NCBI GenBank assembly: GCA_900759005.1
Contig: CAAEUQ010000114.1
Span: 1-5,393, forward strand
DNA length: 5,393 nucleotides
Source of the DNA: Clostridia bacterium
GTDB taxonomy: Bacteria; Bacillota; Clostridia; Christensenellales; Aristaeellaceae
Direction: 5' to 3'
This document shows, piece by piece, positions 1-4,950 of the stretch (the first letter of the stretch is position 1; the number at the start of each line of letters is the position of its first letter). The notes below the pieces were generated by a model. That model saw only the letters and a program-made list of their open reading frames with translations, searched no databases and was not told where the DNA came from. The position numbers and the translations under genes were made by a program.

Positions 1-97
1 ACCTTCGAAATTTGCATTTGCATCTGACGAAAAATCCATTCGCCAGCCGACCACCTCATTTGTGCGGTGTTACCTAAAATATCGATTTTCCCTGAAG
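1..97. other. Left-edge stretch without a supportable gene
   Basis: This AT-richer stretch carries no gene that I can support. A plus-strand frame is open from base 2 to about 234, but it has no start in the window and runs through the hairpin and the antisense of the DUF4317 gene. On the minus strand, ATG codons at 59 and 39 could each open a reading frame leaving the left edge (MRWSAGEW... or MDFSSDANANFEG). Neither has a convincing ribosome binding site, although a GAGGTGG lies 11 bases before the ATG at 39. A short tandem repeat (tttgca twice) lies at 11-22. Confidence 0.3.
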
Positions 98-141
98 CGC
101 AAACGGCTCGGGAGGTGTGAATGCCTTCCGAGCCGTTTGCG
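98..141 (-). terminator. Long inverted repeat after the DUF4317 gene, probable terminator
   Basis: Arms 98-115 and 124-141 pair over 18 positions with a single exception (112/127), leaving an 8-base loop. The stem starts immediately after the TAA stop (142-144) of the minus-strand DUF4317 gene, the usual place for its terminator. The odd position is a G-U pair in a plus-strand RNA but a C-A mismatch in a minus-strand RNA. Neither side has a proper U tract: the minus-strand transcript continues CTTCAGGGAAAATCG. Termination is therefore inferred from stem strength and position. The element could also terminate a plus-strand gene entering from the left, or serve both directions. Confidence 0.55.
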
Positions 142-1269
142 TTATACGCGGATATTCATGCCGTTGACGACCACGCCTTCGTCGGCGCGGACGAGGATGT
201 ATTTCATGCCGTCGATCACGCGGGTTTCCACCTGATCGCTGCAGCCGGGGCTGACCTGAATGACGACGTTCGGCGTGCGCAGCTCGAACTTCTTTTCGTC
301 GACAATGTTCTGCGGGCTCAGGTCGATCGTTTCGCCGAATTCCTCGTCGTAGCGCTGCTGGAACGCTGCGACGTGCGCTTCGTCCACGCCGCAGGAGGCG
401 AGCATGGATTGCATTTCGCGCTTGGTGACGACCGGCGCTTCGGCGGTTTTATCCGCCTTCTGCGCTTCGATCTTTTCACGCAGCTGCTCGTGAACCGCCT
501 GAACCACGTCGTAATTCAATTCGTCGCCGAGCGTTTCCTCCATCAGCGACTGGAAGGTTTCCTTCTGCGTTTCGGCGGGCATCGGCGCTTCGGCATGGAA
601 CACGGCGGAGATGAATTCATCGTGCATTTCGGCGGTATCGCGGGTGAAATACATGGCGCGGTAGAGATTGGCAGCGCCGTCTTCATAAGCGGGGAACATG
701 AAGCCCAGCTCTGGCGCGGCGACGATCCAGTTCTGCTCGCATTCGTGGAAATCGTTGTCCGCAGCGAAATAGCTGAGCGCGGGCTTCGTGAGCTTTACGG
801 GGCAGACGGCGGCGAGGATATAGTTGAATACCTCCTCAGAGGAATCCTCCATTTCCGTTCCGTCTTTTGGATGATAGGGAATGTCGTAAGCGTCGTGAAG
901 CATGAGAATTAAGTAATGCCCTTCCATTTGCAGCGAATCGATTACGCGGCGATAGAATTTCTCCGCGCCCTCTTCGAGCTTCAGCTGGGTGTTTCGAAGC
1001 GCGCTTAAGAGCTTGTGCTCCTCGCCGTCGAGCACTTCGCCGGTCGTGAAATCGATGGGAATCAGGTTTTTGCCCGTAACGCCGGTGAGCGTGCGGCGGA
1101 AGATCGCCAGGTAGCGCTCGGCTTCCTCCTGACGGAAGGAGAGCAGCGGACGGCAGAACGACGAGACGATTTCGCGCTTTTCGTTGACATAGCAGCCGCG
1201 GATGCAGGTGATTGCGTTTTTATCGGGATTCAGGCGGCGGCGGATTTCGGAAAGCTCGTTTTTATTCAT
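142..1269 (-). CDS. DUF4317 family protein
   Basis: This encodes a 375-residue, soluble, acidic protein that I recognise as a DUF4317 member from its N-terminus (MNKNELSEIRRRLNPDKNAI, then TCIRGCYVNEKREI). The function of the family is unknown, and no catalytic motif, signal peptide or membrane segment is apparent. The middle part contains the stretch YLILMLHDAYDIPYHPKD. A charged, glutamate-rich helical region lies around residues 230-290, and the C-terminus is a small strand-rich segment (VVIQVSPGCSDQ, then VETRVIDGMKYILV). The start at 1269 is chosen over the open extension to 1503 because family similarity begins there, AAAGAGGG (1277-1284) lies 7 bases upstream, and the extension would run through the gene's own promoter. 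The gene is monocistronic, divergent from the acetyltransferase remnant, and closed by an inverted repeat right after the stop. The family call is confident; no function can be assigned. Confidence 0.9.
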   Translation of the reverse strand: MNKNELSEIRRRLNPDKNAITCIRGCYVNEKREIVSSFCRPLLSFRQEEAERYLAIFRRTLTGVTGKNLIPIDFTTGEVLDGEEHKLLSALRNTQLKLEEGAEKFYRRVIDSLQMEGHYLILMLHDAYDIPYHPKDGTEMEDSSEEVFNYILAAVCPVKLTKPALSYFAADNDFHECEQNWIVAAPELGFMFPAYEDGAANLYRAMYFTRDTAEMHDEFISAVFHAEAPMPAETQKETFQSLMEETLGDELNYDVVQAVHEQLREKIEAQKADKTAEAPVVTKREMQSMLASCGVDEAHVAAFQQRYDEEFGETIDLSPQNIVDEKKFELRTPNVVIQVSPGCSDQVETRVIDGMKYILVRADEGVVVNGMNIRV

Positions 1270-1276
1270 ATTCAAA

Positions 1277-1284
1277 CCCTCTTT
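1277..1284 (-). promoter_or_regulatory. Ribosome binding site of the DUF4317 gene
   Basis: In minus-strand sense this reads AAAGAGGG, followed by 7 bases and then the ATG at 1269. It decides the start codon: the longer open frame reaching 1503 has no comparable site, and its extra 78 residues do not resemble the family. Confidence 0.7.
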
Positions 1285-1312
1285 CGGCGCGTATTGCAAA
1301 ATGTTGTAATTC

Positions 1313-1321
1313 ATTATACCA
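1313..1321 (-). promoter_or_regulatory. Extended -10 promoter for the DUF4317 gene
   Basis: In minus-strand sense this reads TGGTATAAT, a perfect TGn-TATAAT extended -10 element. No good -35 is seen 16-18 bases further upstream (CAATTT/GCAATT), which is usual for extended -10 promoters. Transcription would start near 1306, giving an untranslated leader of about 37 bases before the ATG at 1269. No operator-like repeat is obvious. Confidence 0.65.
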
Positions 1322-1383
1322 TGAAATTGCGCCCAAATTGCGGCGGAAAGGCGGCACGGTTCAAAATCCCTGTTTAATTTTGA

Positions 1384-1887
1384 TTGACACGGCAGAAAAA
1401 TAACGTGCTGTATCATTATCTCATCAACGGCGACCGGCTTACGATCGGGAAATTCAACTCGATCGCCTGCGGCGCGAAGTTTCTGTTCACGTCCGCAAAT
1501 CACGCGCTGGGCGCGCTTTCAACGTACATGTTCCCGATCTTCTTTGAGGAATGGGATTTGCCGAGGGGCGAGGCTGCGTCCGAATGGGACAATCGCGGCG
1601 GCATTGCGGTTGGAAACAATGTATGGATCGGGCTTGAAGCCGTGATTCTTTTGGGCGTTACAATTGGCGACGGTGCGATTATCGGCGCGCGTGCGGTGGT
1701 AAAGAAGGACGTTCCGCCGTATACGATCGTCGGCGGCGTGCCGGCGAAGATGATTCGCAGGCGATTTGACGATTCGATGATCGCTGCGCTGGAAGCGATT
1801 CGCTGGTGGGGGTGGGAGAAAGCGTGTGTTCGCCGCGCCATTCCCACGATTAAGGCGGGCGATATTTTAGCGCTCAAAAGAATGTAA
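1384..1887 (+). CDS. Vat/CatB-like acetyltransferase, N-terminally truncated, probable pseudogene
   Basis: The 167 codons match the xenobiotic acetyltransferase branch of left-handed beta-helix enzymes (streptogramin A acetyltransferase Vat, CatB), which move acetyl from acetyl-CoA to a hydroxyl group. The order is NNVLYHYLINGDRLTIGKF (6-24), the active-site histidine H40 in SANHA, hexapeptide turns from IAVGNNVWIG (74-83) through VTIGDGAIIGARAVV (92-106), then GGVPAKMIRRRF (117-128) and a C-terminal helix with WWGW (141-144). Full-length relatives have about 210 residues; roughly 45 N-terminal ones, including the first helix and early coil, are missing. The frame is closed by TGA at 1381-1383. 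The only early starts are TTG at 1384 and GTG at 1402-1404, neither with a ribosome binding site. The preceding bases hold the DUF4317 promoter instead of the missing part. The rest is intact, so loss of the 5' end looks recent. Drug acetylation cannot be inferred, because many relatives act on other substrates. Confidence 0.65.
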   Translation: MTRQKNNVLYHYLINGDRLTIGKFNSIACGAKFLFTSANHALGALSTYMFPIFFEEWDLPRGEAASEWDNRGGIAVGNNVWIGLEAVILLGVTIGDGAIIGARAVVKKDVPPYTIVGGVPAKMIRRRFDDSMIAALEAIRWWGWEKACVRRAIPTIKAGDILALKRM

Positions 1888-1892
1888 GCGCC

Positions 1893-1919
1893 GGCGGCGG
1901 GGGCAAGTCATCCGCCGCC
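1893..1919 (+). terminator. GC-rich hairpin after the acetyltransferase remnant
   Basis: Perfect 8-bp arms, GGCGGCGG (1893-1900) and CCGCCGCC (1912-1919), enclose an 11-base loop 5 bases after the stop codon. Only three T residues follow (1920-1922), so it is a weak match to an intrinsic terminator. Its position right behind the gene supports a termination or 3'-end-protecting role. Confidence 0.45.
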
Positions 1920-1939
1920 TTTCGGTGGGGAAGGGTACG

Positions 1940-1972
1940 CGCGGATTACGAACATTTTATCCGCAATCCGCG
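1940..1972 (+). repeat. Inverted repeat with two alternative pairings
   Basis: CGCGGATT (1940-1947) can pair fully with AATCCGCG (1965-1972). Its inner part GCGGAT (1941-1946) can instead pair with ATCCGC (1959-1964), so the two folds exclude each other. A run of seven T (1984-1990) follows 11 bases after the longer stem, too far for a standard terminator. It may be a degenerate second terminator of the acetyltransferase unit, or an upstream site of the promoter at 2028. Its role is not determinable here. Confidence 0.3.
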
Positions 1973-2027
1973 GGATCTGTCGGTTTTTTTCTGCGAAAAT
2001 CAAAATGTTAAGGTTTTTGACGGGCTA

Positions 2028-2056
2028 TTGACAGGAAAAAAGGAGCATGCTATAAT
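2028..2056 (+). promoter_or_regulatory. Consensus sigma-A promoter of the leader and permease operon
   Basis: TTGACA (2028-2033) and TATAAT (2051-2056) are both perfect and separated by the ideal 17 bases. TGC before the -10 adds an extended -10 element. AT-rich sequence lies upstream (1984-2020). Transcription is expected to start near 2063. Such a strong promoter usually needs control downstream or by a repressor, which fits the dyad at 2058-2072 and the terminator-like hairpins in the leader. Confidence 0.85.
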
Positions 2057-2057
2057 C

Positions 2058-2072
2058 TCTGACATATTCAGA
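2058..2072. promoter_or_regulatory. Dyad over the transcription start, possible operator
   Basis: TCTGA and TCAGA form an inverted repeat with a 5-base spacer (TCTGACATATTCAGA), covering the predicted start at about 2063. A repressor bound there would block the promoter. The right half contains TTCAGAA, the core of the CodY box, but only 9 of 15 positions match the full CodY consensus in that register, so I do not assign a regulator. A 15-base dyad can also arise by chance. Confidence 0.3.
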
Positions 2073-2089
2073 ACGAGGGGGCGCTGAGA

Positions 2090-2305
2090 ATGTTGAATCG
2101 CTATGCATCGACGTTTGCAATGTCTTCTCGCGCTGACTCTGTTTGCGCGAATCCTTTCTGCGCGGAAATGAATAACACCCTCATTCTGGACAACGCGATT
2201 GCGCTGTCCATTTTTATTTGCCTGATTATGATTGCGCTGCTGCTGGCACAGGCAAATGACCGAAACCCGTTGAATTGGTTCCATGAAGCGCTGAAGCTCG
2301 TCTGA
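2090..2305 (+). CDS. Possible 71-residue single-pass membrane protein or leader peptide
   Basis: I do not recognise this protein. The first half is polar, with four serines and two cysteines. Residues 29-53 form one strongly hydrophobic segment (TLILDNAIALSIFICLIMIA then LLLAQ), followed by a short polar tail ending NWFHEALKLV. The start at 2090 has a purine-rich site (GAGGGG, 2075-2080) 9 bases upstream and sits about 27 bases after the predicted transcription start. A shorter 45-residue version from the ATG at 2168 would fit codon use slightly better but has no clear ribosome binding site. The frame lies between the promoter and a strong terminator (2329-2362), so it could be a separate small gene, a regulatory leader peptide, or a chance frame in a structured leader RNA. 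A terminator-like hairpin inside the frame (2187-2219) favours the last. About a quarter of the residues are Leu, Ile or Val, explained by the membrane segment alone. Confidence 0.4.
   Translation: MLNRYASTFAMSSRADSVCANPFCAEMNNTLILDNAIALSIFICLIMIALLLAQANDRNPLNWFHEALKLV
2187..2219 (+). terminator. Internal terminator-like hairpin in the leader
   Basis: TGGACA (2187-2192) pairs with TGTCCA (2205-2210). After one A-C mismatch, CGC (2194-2196) pairs with GCG (2201-2203) around a GATT loop. TTTTTATTT (2211-2219) follows at once. Stem plus U-rich tail has the shape of an intrinsic terminator, although the T-rich part also encodes the membrane segment of the small frame, so chance is possible. If active, it would stop transcription about 150 bases after the promoter. 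Confidence 0.35.
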
Positions 2306-2317
2306 TTCGAGCAAGCG
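2289..2317 (+). repeat. Hairpin just before the main leader terminator
   Basis: GCTCG (2296-2300) pairs with CGAGC (2308-2312) around a 7-base loop. An outer stem CGCT (2289-2292) with AGCG (2314-2317) is separated by small bulges. The structure covers the stop codon of the small frame and ends 12 bases before the terminator stem, so translation of the frame could affect folding here. I see no clear competing pairing with the terminator arms. Confidence 0.3.
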
Positions 2318-2328
2318 AGGTTCATTGA

Positions 2329-2362
2329 GCGATTCCGCCGGTTTCGGCGGGATCGCTTTTTT
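2329..2362 (+). terminator. Strong intrinsic terminator upstream of the permease gene
   Basis: Arms 2329-2340 (GCGATTCCGCCG) and 2345-2356 (CGGCGGGATCGC) pair over 12 positions with one G-U pair and a GTTT loop. Six T residues (2357-2362) follow immediately. This is the best terminator in the window. It lies 24 bases after the small frame's stop and 66 bases before the permease start, with no recognisable promoter between. It either ends a small monocistronic unit or acts as an attenuator that must be read through for the operon to be expressed. Confidence 0.85.
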
Positions 2363-2368
2363 CATAGA

Positions 2369-2406
2369 TTTTTTCGCTTTTTCCGGGAAGGCGGAAACGA
2401 AAGAAG
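2369..2406 (+). repeat. Imperfect hairpin ahead of the permease ribosome binding site
   Basis: TTTCCG (2379-2384) pairs with CGGAAA (2391-2396) around GGAAGG. After a 3-base bulge, an outer arm of T residues plus CG (2369-2376) pairs with CGAAAGAA (2397-2404). It occupies most of the 66 bases between the terminator and the permease start and stops short of the ribosome binding site at 2414. The composition is simple (T-rich then A-rich), so it may be meaningless. No -10/-35 pair was found in this interval. Confidence 0.2.
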
Positions 2407-2428
2407 CATTCTGAAAGGGAGAACGCAA

Positions 2429-3967
2429 ATGCAGGTTTTGAATTTTTTGATGGCGCTCAGTCCGATCATCGTGGTACTGGTCGGAATCCTCGTGTTCAAG
2501 CAGTCGGCAAAGAAGGTTGCGCCGGTGGCGCTGGTTTGGACGATGCTGCTGGGCTTTACGTTTTTCAATGTGACCGGCGCGACATTCAAGGAGACGGTTG
2601 CGGTATACGACGCGCTGGTCTGGAAGGGACTGAAGGAAGGACTGAAGATCGTATGGATGGTGTTCGGCGCGTTCGTGATACTGAACCTGCTGCGCGAAAC
2701 GGGTGCGATTGAAGATGTAAAGGCGACGATCGCACGCATCAGCGACGACAAGCGCGTTCAGGCGGTCGTGATCGGAATGCTGCTGCCGATCTTTCTGGAG
2801 GGCGCTGCGGGCGCGGGTTCTCCGGCGGCAATTGCCGCGCCGTTTCTGGTGGCGCTAGGCTTTCAGCCGGTGACGGCGATTGCGATGGCATTGCTTGGCG
2901 ATGCGACGCCCTGTTCGTGGGGCGGCGCAGGACTTACGACGATCAACGGCGGCGCTGCGCTGGTGGACGCGGGCGTGAGCACGGTATCGCTGAATTCGGC
3001 GATGGTCGGGCGAATTCATATGTTCGGCGTGCTGGTGATTCCGTTCATCATCGTATTTATGGCGTTTGGACGGAAGGGCTTTAAGAAAATCGTTCCGTAT
3101 CTCGCCTTTACGGGCGTTACGACCTGTGCGGTGATGTTTGCGCTTTCGAATTTCGTGGGCGCGGAGGTGACGTCAATGGGCACGGGGCTGATCGGAATGC
3201 TGCTTTCGGTTGCGTATGTGAAGGTCGTGAAGGTGGATACGCCGGAGGAATTCAGAAACCGTTTCAGTGTTCAGGCACGGAAGTATTCGCCGTTTCAGGC
3301 GCTTTCACCATACGTGTTCATTCTGGTGCTGCTGCCGGCGGTGCGCTACGGCTTTCCAGCGGTGGTGAAAAACGGATTTTCCGTGATGTGCACGTTCGGA
3401 TATATCGTGTGGGTGGACGCGGTGATCATGCTTTGCGGCATCTTCGGCGCGATGGTGATGAAGGTTTCGGCAAAGCAGTACATTCAGGTGTGCAAAAAGA
3501 CGGTGACGCACGTTCTGCCGGTTCTGGTTACGATGAGCAGCCTTCTGATTGTTTCCTACATCATGCAATCCGCGCACACGGGCATGATGAATCTGATTGC
3601 CTCGGATACGGCGAAGGTTGTGGGCAGGCTTTATCCGACGGCGGCGGTGGTGATCGGCGCGGGCGGATCGTTCATTACCGGAACGGGGCTCGGATCGAAC
3701 ATTATGTTTGCGGATATGCATATGCAGGCGGCACAGGCGCTGGGAATGAATCCGATCACGATCTTCGCGGGTCAGAACGCCGGCGGGTCGCTCGGCAATA
3801 TGATCTGCCCGAACAATACCGTCGCCGCCTGCGCGACGGTGGATGAGATCGGCAGGGAGAATCAGGTAATGAAGCGGACGCTTCCGGCGTTTGCAATCCT
3901 TGCGGTTCTGTATATGGCGCTTACGCTTCTTTATACCTGCGTGTTGTTCCCGCATTTCGGCGCGTGA
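2429..3967 (+). CDS. lctP: Lactate permease family transporter
   Basis: This 512-residue inner membrane transporter belongs to the lactate permease family (LctP/LldP/GlcA), whose known members are proton symporters for lactate, glycolate and related 2-hydroxy acids. Family signatures are FLEGAAGAGSPAAIAAP (122-138), a following region with GDATPCSWGGAGLTTI (157-172), and a C-terminal pair: TGTGLGSNIMFADMH, and AGQNAGGSLGNMICPNN at about 447-463. Hydrophobic segments run throughout, starting at residues 5-23; the length is slightly below the usual 530-560. The start at 2429 has AAAGGGAG (2414-2421) 7 bases upstream. It is the first gene of a tight operon, 18 bases before the dehydrogenase, and its only evident promoter lies at 2028, across the leader terminators. 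Context with a hydroxyisocaproate-type dehydrogenase and IlvE suggests a branched 2-hydroxy acid as substrate or exported product; this is inference, and plain lactate remains possible. Confidence 0.9.
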   Translation: MQVLNFLMALSPIIVVLVGILVFKQSAKKVAPVALVWTMLLGFTFFNVTGATFKETVAVYDALVWKGLKEGLKIVWMVFGAFVILNLLRETGAIEDVKATIARISDDKRVQAVVIGMLLPIFLEGAAGAGSPAAIAAPFLVALGFQPVTAIAMALLGDATPCSWGGAGLTTINGGAALVDAGVSTVSLNSAMVGRIHMFGVLVIPFIIVFMAFGRKGFKKIVPYLAFTGVTTCAVMFALSNFVGAEVTSMGTGLIGMLLSVAYVKVVKVDTPEEFRNRFSVQARKYSPFQALSPYVFILVLLPAVRYGFPAVVKNGFSVMCTFGYIVWVDAVIMLCGIFGAMVMKVSAKQYIQVCKKTVTHVLPVLVTMSSLLIVSYIMQSAHTGMMNLIASDTAKVVGRLYPTAAVVIGAGGSFITGTGLGSNIMFADMHMQAAQALGMNPITIFAGQNAGGSLGNMICPNNTVAACATVDEIGRENQVMKRTLPAFAILAVLYMALTLLYTCVLFPHFGA

Positions 3968-3985
3968 CGGAAAGGATGATTTGAA

Positions 3986-4936
3986 ATGGCGAAAAAGAGA
4001 GTGCTTGGCGTAATCGGTTTGGGACATGTTGGCGCGCACGTCGCGTATTCTCTGGCGGTGCAGGGCATTGCGGACGAGCTGGTTCTGGTCGATCAGAATC
4101 GGCAGAAGGTTGCCAGCGAAGCGCAGGATCTGCGCGATTCGGCTGCGTATCTTCCGCATCGCGTGACGGTGCGCGAGGGTGATTTCGCGGATCTGGGCGA
4201 ATGCGATGTGATCGTGAACAGCGTTGGAAAAATCGAGCTCCTGCGCGGCACACACGACCGGCTGACCGAAATGGATTTCACGATTCCCGCCGTGCGCGGC
4301 TATGCCGAAAAGATCAAGGCAAGCGGCTTCGACGGCGTTCTGATCAACATCACGAATCCGTGCGATATTGTGACGCGAGAGCTTGCAAATCTATTGGGAC
4401 TTCCGCGCGGACGCGTGTTCGGAACGGGCACGGGGCTGGATACCTCCCGTTTGCTGAGCGCGCTTTCGCGGCAGACGGGCGTGGATCACAAATCGATCAC
4501 CTGCTATATGCTGGGCGAGCACGGCAATCAGCAGTTCGCGCCGTGGTCGTGCGTCAGCTTCCGCGGGATGCCGCTGGACGAATGGGCGAAGGTCGACGAG
4601 CGCTTTCGGTTTGACCGCGACGCGCTGACCCGCGAATCGATCGGCGGCGGCTGGGTCACGTTCAGCGGAAAATTCTGCACCGAATACGGCATTGCGACCA
4701 CTGCGGCGCGGATGGCGAGCATCGTCCTGCACGATGAAAAGGCGATCATGCCCGCCAGTGCGGAGCTTTCGGGCGAATACGGCGAAAGCGGACTGTTTGC
4801 GGGCGTGCCGTGCGTGATCGGCGCAAACGGCGTGGAGCAGGTGGTGGAGCTGCCGCTGGACGCGGAGGAAAAGGCGAAGTTCCATGAATGCTGCGAGGGC
4901 ATCCGCCACAACATGCAGCATTTGAAGGAAATCTGA
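3986..4936 (+). CDS. L-2-hydroxyisocaproate/L-lactate dehydrogenase family enzyme
   Basis: This 316-residue cytoplasmic NAD-dependent dehydrogenase of the lactate/malate family interconverts a 2-keto acid and the L-2-hydroxy acid. Visible features: Rossmann motif GLGHVG (11-16); D36 after the second strand, fitting NAD over NADP; substrate-loop arginine R92 (GTHDR); N124 in ITNP; D152 and R155 in LDTSR; catalytic H179 in GEHGN. The loop KIELLRGTHDR, the GTGTGLDTSRL segment and LGEHGNQQFAPWS resemble L-HicDH of Lactobacillus confusus more than ordinary LDH. Counting back from R92, the specificity position (Gln in LDH, Arg in MDH) appears to be leucine, which suggests a bulky hydrophobic keto acid such as 2-ketoisocaproate. 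AAAGGA (3971-3976) lies 9 bases before the ATG. Placement between a lactate permease family gene and ilvE supports a role in branched-chain keto acid turnover. Family certain; substrate probable, not proven. Confidence 0.88.
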   Translation: MAKKRVLGVIGLGHVGAHVAYSLAVQGIADELVLVDQNRQKVASEAQDLRDSAAYLPHRVTVREGDFADLGECDVIVNSVGKIELLRGTHDRLTEMDFTIPAVRGYAEKIKASGFDGVLINITNPCDIVTRELANLLGLPRGRVFGTGTGLDTSRLLSALSRQTGVDHKSITCYMLGEHGNQQFAPWSCVSFRGMPLDEWAKVDERFRFDRDALTRESIGGGWVTFSGKFCTEYGIATTAARMASIVLHDEKAIMPASAELSGEYGESGLFAGVPCVIGANGVEQVVELPLDAEEKAKFHECCEGIRHNMQHLKEI

Positions 4937-4942
4937 AGGAGG
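4936..4942 (+). promoter_or_regulatory. Ribosome binding site of ilvE overlapping the previous stop codon
   Basis: AAGGAGG is a near-perfect anti-Shine-Dalgarno match, 8 bases before the ATG at 4951. Its first base is the last base of the dehydrogenase TGA stop. This coupling argues that ilvE is translated from the same transcript as the dehydrogenase. Confidence 0.75.
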
Positions 4943-4950
4943 AACAGATC

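Noticed and set aside
121..912. 263-codon open frame on the plus strand
   Set aside because: It is antisense to the well supported DUF4317 gene. Its composition (rich in F, H, R, D, G) is typical of the mirror frame of a GC-rich gene, and its first codons lie in the terminator stem.
1270..1503. N-terminal extension of the DUF4317 frame to an ATG at 1503
   Set aside because: The extension runs through the extended -10 promoter and the antisense of the acetyltransferase. Family similarity and the ribosome binding site both place the start at 1269.
1384..1887. Functional streptogramin or chloramphenicol resistance gene
   Set aside because: About 45 N-terminal residues are missing, there is no translation start signal, and the wider family includes many enzymes with unrelated substrates.
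2000..2428. Minus-strand frames opposite the leader (142 and 74 codons)
   Set aside because: They run through the strong plus-strand promoter and terminator, have no promoter of their own, and show no recognisable protein features.
2057..2428. T-box or known amino acid riboswitch in the leader
   Set aside because: I looked for the T-box consensus and for familiar riboswitch cores and found none. Only generic hairpins are visible.
3305..4255. 316-codon open frame on the minus strand across the permease and dehydrogenase
   Set aside because: It is extremely rich in H, R and N, has no recognisable domain, and spans the boundary of two clearly recognised plus-strand genes, so it is a mirror frame.
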